Assembly (NCBI GenBank): GCA_033239005.1 | Contig: BSQZ01000026.1 | Location: forward strand, 6,279,501 to 6,343,500 | Direction: 5' to 3' | DNA: 64,000 nt | Source: Lamellibrachia satsuma | Lineage: Eukaryota; Annelida; Polychaeta; Sabellida; Siboglinidae | Part shown: positions 1 through 12,900 of the stretch, piece after piece | How the letters are laid out: each line of letters starts with the position of its first letter | Numbering within the stretch: position 1 is the first letter of the stretch | Notes under the pieces: model-generated | The model's input: only the letters and a program-made list of their open reading frames with translations | Told to the model about the DNA's origin: nothing | Databases searched by the model: none | Translations under genes and position numbers: made by a program

Positions 1-587
1 CAGTGGTCAGGCTGCAGGACAGTCAATCAAGATGACCGGGGTTCAAGTCTACCATGCTCAGCGGTCAGGCTGCAGGACAGTCAATCAAGATGACCGGGGT
101 TCAAGTCTACCATGCTCAGCGGTCAGGCTGCAGGACAGTCAATCAAGATGACCGGGGTTCAAGTCTACCATGCTCAGTGGTCAGGCTGCAGGACGGTCAA
201 TCAAGATGACCGGGGTTCAAGTCTACCATGCTCGGTGGTCAGGCTGCAGGACGGTCAACCAAGATTACCAGGGTTCAAGTCTACCATGCTCAGTGGTCAA
301 GTTGCAGGACTGTCAATCAAGATGACCAGGGTTCAAGTCTACCATGCTCAGTGGTCAGGTTGCAGGACTGTCAATCAAGATGACCGGGGTTCAAGTCTAC
401 CATGCTCAGTGGTCAGGCTGCAGGACGGTCAACCAAGATTACCGGGGTTCAAGTCTACCATGCTCAGTGGTCAGGTTGCAGGACTGTCAATCAAGCTGAC
501 CAGGGTTCAAGTCTACCATGCTCAGTGGTCAGGTTGCAGGACTGTCAATCAAGATGACCAGGGTTCAAGTCTACCATGATACTGTTT
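1..587 (+). repeat. 58 bp tandem array (about 10 copies) built from a tRNA-like SINE head
   Basis: The array has a 58 bp period: the string CAGGCTGC recurs at 8, 66, 124 and 182. Each unit carries GCTCAGTGGTCAGG, close to a pol III A box (TRGCNNAGYNGG), and GGGTTCAAGTC, close to a B box (GGTTCRANYC). The two starts are about 43 bases apart, as in a tRNA gene. Right after the last copy (about 590-700) the sequence resembles the body of the SINE-like copy at 21861-22090, with a shared stretch near TGTCTGTGTCTTT. The array runs off the left edge. Long reading frames through it are artefacts. It looks like a SINE whose head was tandemly amplified. Confidence 0.85.
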
Positions 588-800
588 CAAAGCTTAGGCA
601 CCTTTGTTTAATTCTGTCTGTGTCTTTTGGAAGAGACACTAAAAGTCACTAGTCACTTCTACCTGTAAAATGATCCCACACAGGGGGTAAGTACATAACC
701 TGCTGTGGACTCGCAACCACACGAGTCAAGGCAGAAGTGTCCATGATGCAGCGTAGTCAACTCTACCAAGTGCCTTGCATGAGGATATGACTAAATGAAT
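588..800 (+). mobile_element. SINE-like body fragment following the 58 bp array
   Basis: It contains TGTCTGTGTCTTTTGGAAG near 616 and GATCCCACACAGGG near 672. The first resembles part of the element at 21861 and the second recurs near 40670, so these are members of one dispersed family. No coding sequence is seen. The stretch from here to 1172 holds nothing else I can name. Confidence 0.5.
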
Positions 801-1172
801 GAATTTTATCAACTAATAACGCATATATTTCCACGTCACTGTTCACCACGTCACTGTTCACCAATTAGTAATGAAGCACTATGGGAAAGAACAGATCAAG
901 AACCAGTTGAACATCAAATTAGGAGGAAGTGGAGCGGGATAGGCCATACTCTCTGGAAGTGGAGCTGGATAGGCCATACTCTCAGGAAGCCAACATAACC
1001 CATTACAAGACAGGCATTGACATGGAACCCACAGGGCAAATGGAAAACTTAAATGGAAATGTATTCAAATGGAAATGCAAGCCCAAAATCTTGTCCAATA
1101 TAAAGGAGTTGTTACTGGCCTTTGCTCTTCCATGGAGTGAAAAGGCTCTAAGTAAGGCAAGTAAGTACTGAC

Positions 1173-1404
1173 CTGACTCGCGAGTGCGATCAGTGATTAT
1201 AGCACTGTAGGAACTGATGCCGACTTTGTTGTATGCTGCGACACGTACATCGTATCGCGTCCACTCCTCCAAGGCTGTCAGTGTGTAACTGTTTGCGTTT
1301 TCGTCGCGCACTGTTATGGTTCTCCAGTCACTACCGACTATGTAAGGGCGATACTGCAGACGATACTCACGCCCCTCACCATACCAGCGTTCCTTCAGCA
1401 GGGG
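1173..1404 (-). CDS. sdk: sdk exon 17 (FN3-6, main part)
   Basis: Acceptor TTGTAG then codon CCC (phase 0); donor GAGTCAG|GTCAGT (phase 1). It encodes EYRLQYRPYIVGSDWR and LEEWTRYDVRVAAYNKVG, ending DRTRES as in other sidekicks. This is the last exon in the window; the gene continues to the left. Confidence 0.93.
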
Positions 1405-3912
1405 CTACAACAGGGAGCAACATGCATATTTATCAGATAGGGAGCAGCGTGTCTACTTATTATGAGTGGCTCAGACAGGGAGCAGTAATTGATTAGTCAT
1501 AAAGTTGCTTTCTCACAAAATCAACATCCCTGATATAATTAGAGCCAAACTTTGTTTTATGGTCACCTCGCCATTATGGTCATCCTGGAACAGTCCCAAA
1601 TTATTTCCATTAGAGTGAGGTATCAAATCAAATCAAATCAGTTCTTTATTTCCAAATGAAAATAGAACTTTGCAACATATACACATACTCATCAAATGTC
1701 TGTAATTCAAATGGATAGGACATTTAGTCCCACTAACCACTCATCTCACTATTCAGGTCACTTTGGCCCAGTCCCGAGGGTGGCCTTTATAGTGAAGTCC
1801 CACTTTCTGTACAGTATATACAAAGTGGGCAATTTAAGTAGAATACTACAATAATCCACTAGAGGGGGCGACCGACAATTAAGAGTCCATTTTTACTTAA
1901 TTAACTGAATTGTAGAAAATATCAACTGCAGATTTGTGAAATAACGATAAAATCCACCTTACCATTTGTAACAATGGTCAAAATGTATGTATTAGTATTA
2001 CCTTTAGTAAATGTATGTATTAGTATTACCTTCAATTTTTTTTAGACTTTTTTTAGGATTTGTATTTATATTTTGTGCACGTTTTTTTAGTTACAATTTC
2101 CACGTGCCACAAACTATTTTGATACACACTCCTAAAGATGAATGCAATAATAAATGCCAATATAAAAAATGAGATATTATGGTCACAAATCAAGTGTTCA
2201 TGCACTCATGGCTCTGGGATAATAAATAAATCAGACATTTAAAATGTGCTAACAATGGCACTAGCAATGTTAAATAAAAAAATTTTAAATGTTAAATAAA
2301 TAAATAAAAGGTACATTGTCATTATGAAGTCATTGGTGCTATATCTACAATAATGTTATAAAGGCAGCATGAGGAGGTTTTAAAGACATTTTTTATGATG
2401 ACGCAATAACTTGCGCATGCCAACTTCTGAGCCTTTACTTACCGTCCATCCAACATAGAGGGCTGTCTCGTTGACAGCCCTCACTGTGATGTCATCTGGT
2501 GGGCCTGCAGGGGGCGCCTGCATCGTCTGGAACAAGAGCGTTGGTTCGCTGGGTTTGCTGCGCCCAGCAATGTTCTCAGCGATCATACGCAACTGATAGT
2601 TGGTATATGGCACAAGACTGCTGACTGACAATGATGTGATGTCTGTCTCTGATGTCTCGGTCAGCTCTACCCACTGACCGTTCTGGCCTTTCTGCGACTC
2701 TATGATCCACCGAATGATGCGGGCGTGACCGTCCGCCCCAGGGGTGAATTGTAGCAACACTGAGGTGCTCTGGGTATTGGTGATGGCGAGCCTATAGGGC
2801 GGATCAGGAGGCACTGAAACATAGAGGATTCTTACATCTGTGCTAGTTAAAATTTAACCAAACAAAACTACTAAACCGTAAATATAACAAGCCCGGTAAA
2901 TACAACTGATTCAAAAGAATGTTATTAACCAAACTCTGTCACAGTTATGAATGAATGTATATTATCAAACGTGGAATTTTCATTAAAAAAATATGGTGTT
3001 TTAATTGGCATCTATACGTGATGTTACGGTAATACTGGAAGAAGAGACAGCCACATGCGTCACATTGATGGCGGCCATGTTTACAGTTTGTTTGATAAAA
3101 ACAAAACTTTTGCTTGTGATCATCACAAGTTGTCAAGGTTTTCGGACCATACTGACTGGAGCTGTTCTATATTGCATCATCTGGGATGAAAAATAATAAT
3201 GAATTCAATGGACCATAAATGAATGTGAACAGAGCCGAGATTGTTCCAACTCAGCTTTTGTTGATTTTCATGACAGCTGCTGGCTAGGTAACTGAAGCAG
3301 ACTAAACAAAGTGATTCAGAGCTATATTGTAATATTGTAACGTGCAAACATTGCAACTACTCCAAGAAATGTGCACTGTGTTTACATTGACCATTGGTTT
3401 TTTTAATTTTCGCAAAAAGCCAAAAAGTCCTATGCTCACTTCGCCTATCAAATATGTCTACACCAACTGCACTATTTGCCGTGAGTACCTGGTGGTACAC
3501 CCGTGACAACATCTTTTGTCAGCGCAGGTCCTCGTCCCATGGCGGTCAAGGCTACAATCTCGACCATGTATGTTGTTGTAGCGGTCAGTCCAGTAACTGT
3601 GTAGTTGAGAGTGGACACGGACTTGGTCACCTTCGTGATCAGCTGGCCTTTCTTCATGTAGCTTAGCTCGTAACCTAGGCACCATGACACGATTTGTCAA
3701 GATTATTGTGAAATATATTGTTATTATTTCTGATAGGTGGTAGCGATATTTTTGATAGTGATAGGTGCTAAATTCTATATTTTACATGCACAGCACAACA
3801 TGCGGACTTGTTGAAACTGAGTAAACTTTGGGCAGATGGATGGACATTCGCTACAGTTAAGAGCTGCAAGCCAAGTCTAACATAGTCACAACTTAATATG
3901 TCTCACTTGCTG

Positions 3913-3949
<37 letters not shown>

Positions 3950-6900
3950 TGATCTGCATCGGGTTCTGGTATCCAGTATAGGAATGTTGGTGTCCAGTAT
4001 AGTGATCAGGTGTGTGTCCATTACAACTAGGTGTCCATTAAGGTGAGCTATCTGTTACGGTTAGAGTCAGGTGTCCACTGTGGTAATTTTATAATCAAGT
4101 TTCCTTAATGGTCAATATCTGTGGTCTGTGGTCTGACAAAGACGTGTACATTATGACCAGATGTCAACAACGGCAGGCATTACCAGAGTTGTAGATGTAA
4201 CGTCAACTTATCTCAGCAGTTCATCCGTGATTCAAGTGAGAATAGTAACTCACCACGAAGTATTCCATTAATTCTGGCGGGAGGCGTCCACAGAGCAATA
4301 AATGTTTTATCTATAACGTCTTCAAATCGCAGACTTCCAACTTGTTCGGGGACTGGAACAAAAAGTACTCTATATCATAACTTCGGCATCCTATTGTTGA
4401 GGTAGCAGGCCAACTAGGGACAGTGAGCTGTGAGCCTGCTAGAATACAATGCCACTTTAAACATGAAATATTTTAAGAAATACAAACAGAAACAATACCA
4501 ACATGATGTAGCACTTTTTATAAAAGCTTTATCCAGTCTGCAATATTAAGACATAAAAAATTTGCCTTTCCAAACATTGGCACTGAATAATTATATAATC
4601 ACATTACATTTTTGGACTGGATGCGAATATGTAACAGTTTTCACTTACCATCTTCCAAGGTTCTACTTTCCACAACTTCTGTCTTCGGTCCGTTCCCCTG
4701 TGATGTGAAGCATAGCACTGTGATACTATAGAGTGTATACTTAGCCAGTCCCGCAAGGTATGCCGTCTGTAGCCCCAACATGTTAGACAAGTTCGACGGA
4801 ACAGTCAAGCTCACTTTTGAATCAGCCACGCCTGGTCGCACTGCCTCGATTTTGTAACCCTGATTGATACCGTTGATAAACCCCGGTTTTGGGGGCTTCC
4901 AGTTCAATTTAATGGCTGTTGAATTGACAGGGGTGAGGGTAAGATCAGTGGGAGCAGCTTCTGGTCTACCCTCCCTTGTACGGACAGCTTCATAGTTACT
5001 GTACACCCCGATGCCTTTGGCGTTGTAAGCGGCGACTGCCACCTCGTATTCCTGGAAGATTATAAGGTCATCGAGCCGGAAACTTGTGACAAGATAATTG
5101 GTGACGTTCACATAGGAGAGGGTGTTGTCTTGGTAACCGGACAGTTTGTAGCGGATCATGTAGCCGAGGAGGGCGCCGTTCCAGTCGTCCTCGAGCGGAG
5201 GCTTCCACTGGATGATGACAGAGCTGGCCGTGTCGAGACGTGGACTTGCCACCACCTCAAGCGGAGGTCCACTCGGTGCTGCAACATCAAGTTGTTGTCT
5301 TAACTGAAATGCACATTTTAACTTTCCCAAAAAGTGTCTCACTGAATGTGGGCAACGTGGGTAGGTAAACGTCGTTGTCGGCAGCAATTTCTGTTCAACA
5401 CCAACAAATGCGTCGAATCACACACAACATTATAATAATAAAACTGCAATAGTGCCCAAATCCTCAGGAACCCGAGCCCGTAGGCAAACCAGAACAGCTA
5501 AGCAAGATATCATTAACAGTGACGCACAAAAGTCATCATCAGAACGAAGGACCGCTGAGGATAGTTTCAGATGATTTTAAGGTGATGGGGAGTTCATTCC
5601 AGTGTTTAGGTGCAGCTACAGAGAAAGCGTGCTTGCACAGTTTATGCTTAGTGTTAGGGACAAAACGTTGTAGATGATCTGATATTAAACGTATCCAGAT
5701 AATCTGAGCGACTTAGGGATATTTGAGACACACCAAATATTATCATGTACTTCTGACTTACGTTGTTGCGGGAGAGTGACCACTGAGCTGGCCCCGCTGG
5801 CTGGACCTTGACCGACATCGTTGACCGCACTGACCCGGAACTGGTACCTCTGGGCCGGCCGCAGTCCGGTCACTGTGTACAGTCTTGAGTCCTTGGACAC
5901 AGAGGCTGAGGCTGTTCTCCAGCCCTCCTCCGGCCGCAGGGTCACACCTACAAGAACACAGCACATGTACACGCATGTACAACTGTCAGATTTAACCAGA
6001 TTGAGCAAAACATAACAAGACTTAACAAGATTGCCATTGGCTTATTGAGAGACCAACGTTATTGTTCATCTTTGAATAACACACCCTTCCAAGATATTTG
6101 TCAATTTTGTTATTTTAAACATATTCACCTTGCTAGATTACAAATGTCTACTGGATTATTTGAAGCATTTTTATTGACTTAACCAAGAAATCCACTGAAT
6201 ACAGAAGGCTCCCATCCTGTATTCATGCACCTCAGAACATAATTTTTATACCAAATATACAGTGCTTTACAGATGAAAGTTATTATATTATTATTAGTTA
6301 TTATTAAACCGACGCAATATGACGAGACGACACTCGTACTGACCAGGGGACAGTTGCCTGTACTGGACGACGAAGCGACTGATGGGGCTCTTGCCGTCAT
6401 AGCCTGGTTGCCATGCTACGATGACGGCTCTGTTGGAATCTGTGCTCAGCTCCACCGACGTCACACTCGGGGAGTAGGGCAGCTCTACAACACATGATAC
6501 AACACACTTTAACAGACATGTAATCGAGATGCTCATCCACAAAACGCATTAAATGCCAAACTCACATAAACGTAGTTAAGAGTGGTGTTGTACTGCCATC
6601 AAGTCGACAGTGGCTGTACACAATTATATACTATGCTCTGTTGTTAGTACTTCCTATATTGTTAGTGGTGTTGTACTGCCATCAAGTTGACAGTGGCTGT
6701 ACACGATTATATACTATGCTCTGTTGTTAGTACTTCCTATATTGTTAGTGGTGTTGTACTGCCATCAAGTTGACAGTGGCTGTACACGATTATATACTAT
6801 GCTCTGTTGTTAGTACTTCCTATATTGTTAGTGGTGTTGTACTGCCATCAAGTTGACAGTGGCTGTACACGATTATATACTATACTCTGCTGTTAGTACT

Positions 6901-9900
6901 TCCTATATTGTTAGTGGTGTTGTACTGCCATCAAGTTGACAGTGGTTGTACACGATTATATACTATGCTCTGTTGTTAGTACTTCCTATATTGTTAGTGG
7001 TGTTGTACTGCCATCAAGTTGACAGTGGTTGTACACGATTATATACTATGCTCTGTCGTTAGTACATCCTATATTGTTAGTGGTGTTGTACTGCCATCAA
7101 GTTGACAGTGGTTGTACACGATTATATAGTATGCTCTGTCGTTAGTACATCCTATATCGTTAGTATTTCTTAGCTTTGTATGGTTGCATTTACAGAAGTT
7201 ACACTTTATTTGCAATCTACTGTAAACACCACTCTAAATAAGAAAATTAATGGATAATGGAGGATTGTATGATAGAGTTCTCCTAGGTATTAGCACTGAC
7301 CTCCCTGGATCATTCAACTTCTTTGAAATTGTTATGTAACTTCACCTGTATGTGTGATTGATCACAAACTTCTCTCTTGTACAATGTCCACCCACCTATG
7401 ATCTCTATCGCTGCACTGGCTGAATCGTTGCCACCGACAGACGTCACCTGACATCTATAGGTGCCAACATCTTGGTTACGCACAGATGTTATCCTCAGAC
7501 TTCCGTCCATATTCATCTGCCGTCTTCTGTCGCTCGCACTGATTGTGCGGTTGTTGTGGTACCACACCCAGGTGACGGTGACTGATGCATCATGGCTTAC
7601 TTGACACTGTAGTGTCTTTGTCGAGCCTTTGATGACAGACGCGTCCTTTGGCGGCATCGTTATGGTGGTCCGCACTGTGGACAAATTCCAGTGATGGATT
7701 AGTTATTACTTTCATTGACAACACAGTTAGTTGATAGTAATACAACATGCTTGATAAAGATCTATATAGATACAACTATTGTAATGAAACCGTTGCTATG
7801 GACTCATGAACATTTTTATTTAACTTGTAGTATCACATTTTTATTTATTTATTTTCAATATGACATGATGACTGAATGATACATTGACCGAATGATGTGA
7901 CACCCAAATGACACAATAACTGAATGATGCAACGACCGAACGGTGTGACAACCGAATGACACGATGACCAAACGACTGATGACCGAATGACGTGACGAGA
8001 TGGCAGAATGACTCGACGACTGAGCAACACAATAACCAAATGACGACCGAATGATGTGACAACCGAATGAGTAGGCAACCAAATGACATGACACCCAAAT
8101 GACAAGACAACTGAAACAACGCCCGAATGATGTGACGACTGAATGACGTGGCAACCAGGGCATCACGTTTGAGGCGAGCAATCACTTTCGCTCCCTATCG
8201 CTTGTGCAAATCAACAATCTGGGGAGCGATTTAGTTTCTTGAGTGTTAGATTCACTAGGAAAGTCTACCCTCTTTATAACGCAGTGTTCGGGCTCCAATA
8301 TTTGGAGTTCACATATGATCCGTTACCGGGGATGGAGATCCCAGCCTGATGCACCAAGATTGCAAGAATGCCATCGAAACCACGATGTGCTGGCCATGCA
8401 GTTTTAAAAACAATTTACCAAATGAGTGGACTAGCGTCAATGTGTATTATGCTTAAATGTCACATACAGTTGTATGTCGAACTGAATAATAGATGAGCGA
8501 TCAACAATATTTCGCTACGATCCGATTGACCGAGTACACTGTAATGGAAATCTAGAATTATAACCTGGATCTGAGCTACCGAACACGCATATGAGTTGAC
8601 ACGGAAAGTAAAAGTTGATTAAACATTGAAAATTACAATTTTGATAATTGTTCCTATTCCTCTTTCAACCGCTCTGAACACACAAATTCATGAAGCACAT
8701 CTCTGGTACCACTTAACATTTATTCACTGTTTCATGTACGAATGACGAATTCATATTTTTGCGCACCGAGTTTGAGTTGTGCTTTTGGCATCTCGATGCA
8801 ATGGAAGCATGCCATTTCACCCCAGTTTATATTGGTGCTGCCTACTAAGCCGCATTTATGACTACATATCTGATTGTTATACATTTTGTGAATCCCAATT
8901 GCAATTTTCAAACCGCCTAAGCGAAGTCGCACAAAGAACCAATGGCAGTGCCGTGGCGTGGCCACTGCCATGGCACGGACACAGCCCACTGGCCTTGTCT
9001 AGGCTATGGTGATCGATGACTTGTTGCAATACAATTTCATAGCGACAACAGCAGAATCCGAATGGGAAATGGTGGCATCACAACACAGTAAAAAAAACAA
9101 ATCGCTCGCGTAAATTAATTTGTCATATTTAGGGTAGCGATTTATCGCTCGCCTGTTGTTTTCAAACGTGAAGCCCTGGACAACTGAATGGCATGACTAC
9201 TGAATAATAAAATGATCGAATGATGTGATGACCGAATGACACAATAACCGAACGACATAACTGAGCGACACGGCGACTGAATAACATGACAGCTGAATGT
9301 GAGGACGTACGTGTCACTCTGAGGTAGGCGGACGCAGTGGCCACTCCAATGGTGTTGCTGACGTTGCACGTGTAGTTGCCAGCATCAGAGATCTCTGTCA
9401 TAGCTATCAACAGCTCCGACTGCAACACCTGCACTCTGGTGCTGGTAGCGAGTGGCTGCATGGCTCCGGAACCAGTCCCTGGAGCAAACATGCACATCCA
9501 GGTAAAATCAAGTTTTAGATAAATAAATACAAGAAAGATAGAAACAACAAAGTTTTTGTTTTCTTTTACCTTTGACACCTTAAAAGATGTGAAAGTTTTT
9601 GTTTAACAATGTTATATTTTATAATTTTTCCAGATACATATATATATATATATATATATTATATTTGTATATACACACATAAAATGTATGTCTAAACATT
9701 ACATAATAAATAAAATATTCATAGCCTTTAAGACAATTTTTTTTAAGTACTGTACAGACTATCATGTAAAAAATTTATTAATATAAAAGTGTCACAGGAA
9801 TGCATTGTTTCATTTTAAAACATAATTGCAACAATGTTTATGACAATACACTTGTTTCTGTGATAAAACAAGAAGTTTCAATGTACCATACCTTTGTACC

Positions 9901-12900
9901 AGGTCACGACTGGTTGGGGGGCGCCACTGACTTCGCACAAGAACCTGGCGCTCTGACCCGCTATCACAGACAGGTTCTGTGGTTTCTTTCTGATCTCCGG
10001 TGGCGAACCTACAACAGGGATGTGTGAACTATCAGCCAACAGCATCACAAGAAAACACATTTGATAATAAAGACTAATAAAATATGGCATTTAGATAAAG
10101 TAAACACCTTTGACCTTTTCGCTGAATTTTGACTGGAGCCAGTCAAAAATCATTTAATAGTTCATCTGATGATTTCACCAAAACTAAATAACAAATTTGT
10201 ACAAAACATTGGTTAACTGATAAAGATTGATGGCATGAAGGGATACAAATTCGGTGGGGGGGGGGGGGTGCGGATTTAGGGGGATGAAAATTGATGTGTG
10301 AATCTGGATTTGTACTACAAATTCACAAGACACTGAAGATCAGCCAGAATGCTGTGGTCTCACGTGTGGGACGTCAAGAATCACTTACTGGTCACTTTCA
10401 ACCAAGTGGCAGAGTTGATTTCGCCCGCCTCATTCGACACAAAGCATTGGAACATGCCCGCGTCGTCTGGCTTGATGCCCTCTACTCTCAGACTCCCCGT
10501 CTCCTCCAATTGGTATCTGGCAAACATGTCATGAGTCAATGAGTCACATAACAAGCACAGCCAAACTTGGATTCCTCATAAAAATACGACTGTCTAAAGC
10601 CAGACACTCATCTACACAACTTAGTGAGTGCTGAAGCAACTTGGATTGGTAGCTTTGAAATGGCAGAAAGAAGATTCAAATCACAGTCCTCTTGGTTGAC
10701 TATCTCACATTCTAACCAACGTAAGTAAATAACAGAAAGAGGATTCAAATCACAGTCCTCTTGGTTGACTATCTCACATTCTAACCAACGTAAGTAAATA
10801 AACACTTTTGCATATAATTGCATATCTTTCCAAAAAGAAAATCAAACTTTATGCTAATAATACAGCAGTGTTTAGTAATATTCCTGGTTCCAGTTACACG
10901 TATGTCTGCACATAGAGTACATCCAACGAAAGAAAGATACTGAAACTATGGTTTTCTCAGAATTTCTTTGGAATTCACTGCCTGTTCATTTTAATTAAGT
11001 AGGTGGTATTGTCACCTGAAGACTCATCTATTCGACCGTGTTTTCCCTCCTTATCTCTCTAGTGTATTCATCCATCTGTTGACAACTTCAACACTGTTTT
11101 CCCTCCTTATCTCTCTAGTGCATTCATCCATCTGTTGACAACTTCAACACTGCATACCTACTTGAAGATGCTCGACGCTTTCGTTTTGATGTGCCTCTGA
11201 TCTCAAGTTTCCGATGATTTTGGTGCGATAGAAGTTTTTATATTATTATTATTGCACGACACGATAATTCGTGACAAAGCTTTGTTAGCTGGGATGCATA
11301 GACTTGTGCTGACCAGAGTTGAGGTGTGAGGACTGACCTGCTGTCGGGGGAGACGTCCACCTCCACAGTGTTTCTGTACCACTTGTACGTCAGGTTGGGA
11401 ATACCAATCGCGTTGCAAGGAATCGTTGCCGATGAGCCATAGTCTGGGCTGAGTTCTGGCGGAGGCAGGCTCACAAAGCTTGGCTTCACTGCAAGTACAA
11501 AGACACAGTGTGGAATACATACCAAGTATGCAAGGATGGGGGAAATGGAGACTGATAGGAGAGATGGGAGAGAAAGATGGAGAGAGCGAGGGATAAACAG
11601 AGATAGCGAGAGATGTAGGGAGAAAGAAGGGGAGGGAGAGTGGGAAACAGAGAGGGTAACTGTTTCAATTTATAATAAAATATCCTACATTTGCCATTTG
11701 CATACTTCAAAGTTGATAGAGTAAACATTAGAGACAGATCCCTTGATGTGACAGTGGACAGGACAACTGCTAGGGATGAGACTGACATAGCAGACAGATC
11801 CCTTGATGTGACAGTGGACAGGACAACTGCTAGGGATGAGACTGACATAGCAGACAGATACCGTGATGTGACAGTGGACAGGACAACTACTAGGGATGAG
11901 ACTGACATAGCAGACAGATCCCTTGATGTGACAGTGGACAGGACAACTACTAGGGATGAGATTGACATAGCAGACAGATAACTTGATGTGACAGTGGACA
12001 GGACAACTACTAGGGATGAGACTGACATAGCAGACAGATCCCTTGATGTGACAGTGGACAGGACAACTACTAGGGATGAGATTGACATAGCAGACAGATA
12101 CCTTGATGTGACAGTGGACAGGACAACTACTAGGGATGAGACTGACATAGCAGACAGATCCCTTGATGTGACAGTGGACAGGACAACTACTAGGGATGAG
12201 ATTGACATAGCAGACAGATACCTTGATGTGACAGTGGGGAGGACAACTACTAGGGATGAGATTGACATAGCAGACAGATACCTTGATGTGACAGTGGACA
12301 GGACAACTACTAGGGATGAGATTGACATAGCAGACAGATACCTTGATGTGACAGTGGGGAGGACAACTGCTAGGGATGAGATTGACATAGCAGACAGATC
12401 CCTTGATGTGACAGTGGACAGGACAACTGCTAGGGATGAGATTGACATAGCAGACAGATCCCTTGATGTGACAGTGGACAGGACAACTGCTAGGGATGAG
12501 ATTGACATAGCAGACAGATCCCTTGATGTGACAGTGGACAGGACAACTACTAGGGATGAGATTGACATAGCAGACAGATACCTTGATGTGACAGTGGGGA
12601 GGACAACTGCTAGGGATGAGACTGACATAGCAGACAGATCCCTTGATGTGACAGTGGACAGGACAACTACTAGGGATGAGATTGACATAGCAGACAGATA
12701 CCTTGATGTGACAGTGGGGAGGACAACTGCTAGGGATGAGACTGACATAGCAGACAGATCCCTTGATGTGACAGTGGACAGGACAACTGCTAGGGATGAG
12801 ACTGACATAGCAGACAGATCCCTTGATGTGACAGTGGACAGGACAACTACTAGGGATGAGATTGACATAGCAGACAGATCCCTTGATGTGACAGTGGGGA

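Noticed and set aside
112..579. 155-codon plus-strand ORF
   Set aside because: Reads through the 58 bp tandem array, with no start context, splice sites or family.
7841..8185. Three overlapping minus ORFs with SFGCHVIRS-like repeats
   Set aside because: Product of the 15-16 bp minisatellite.
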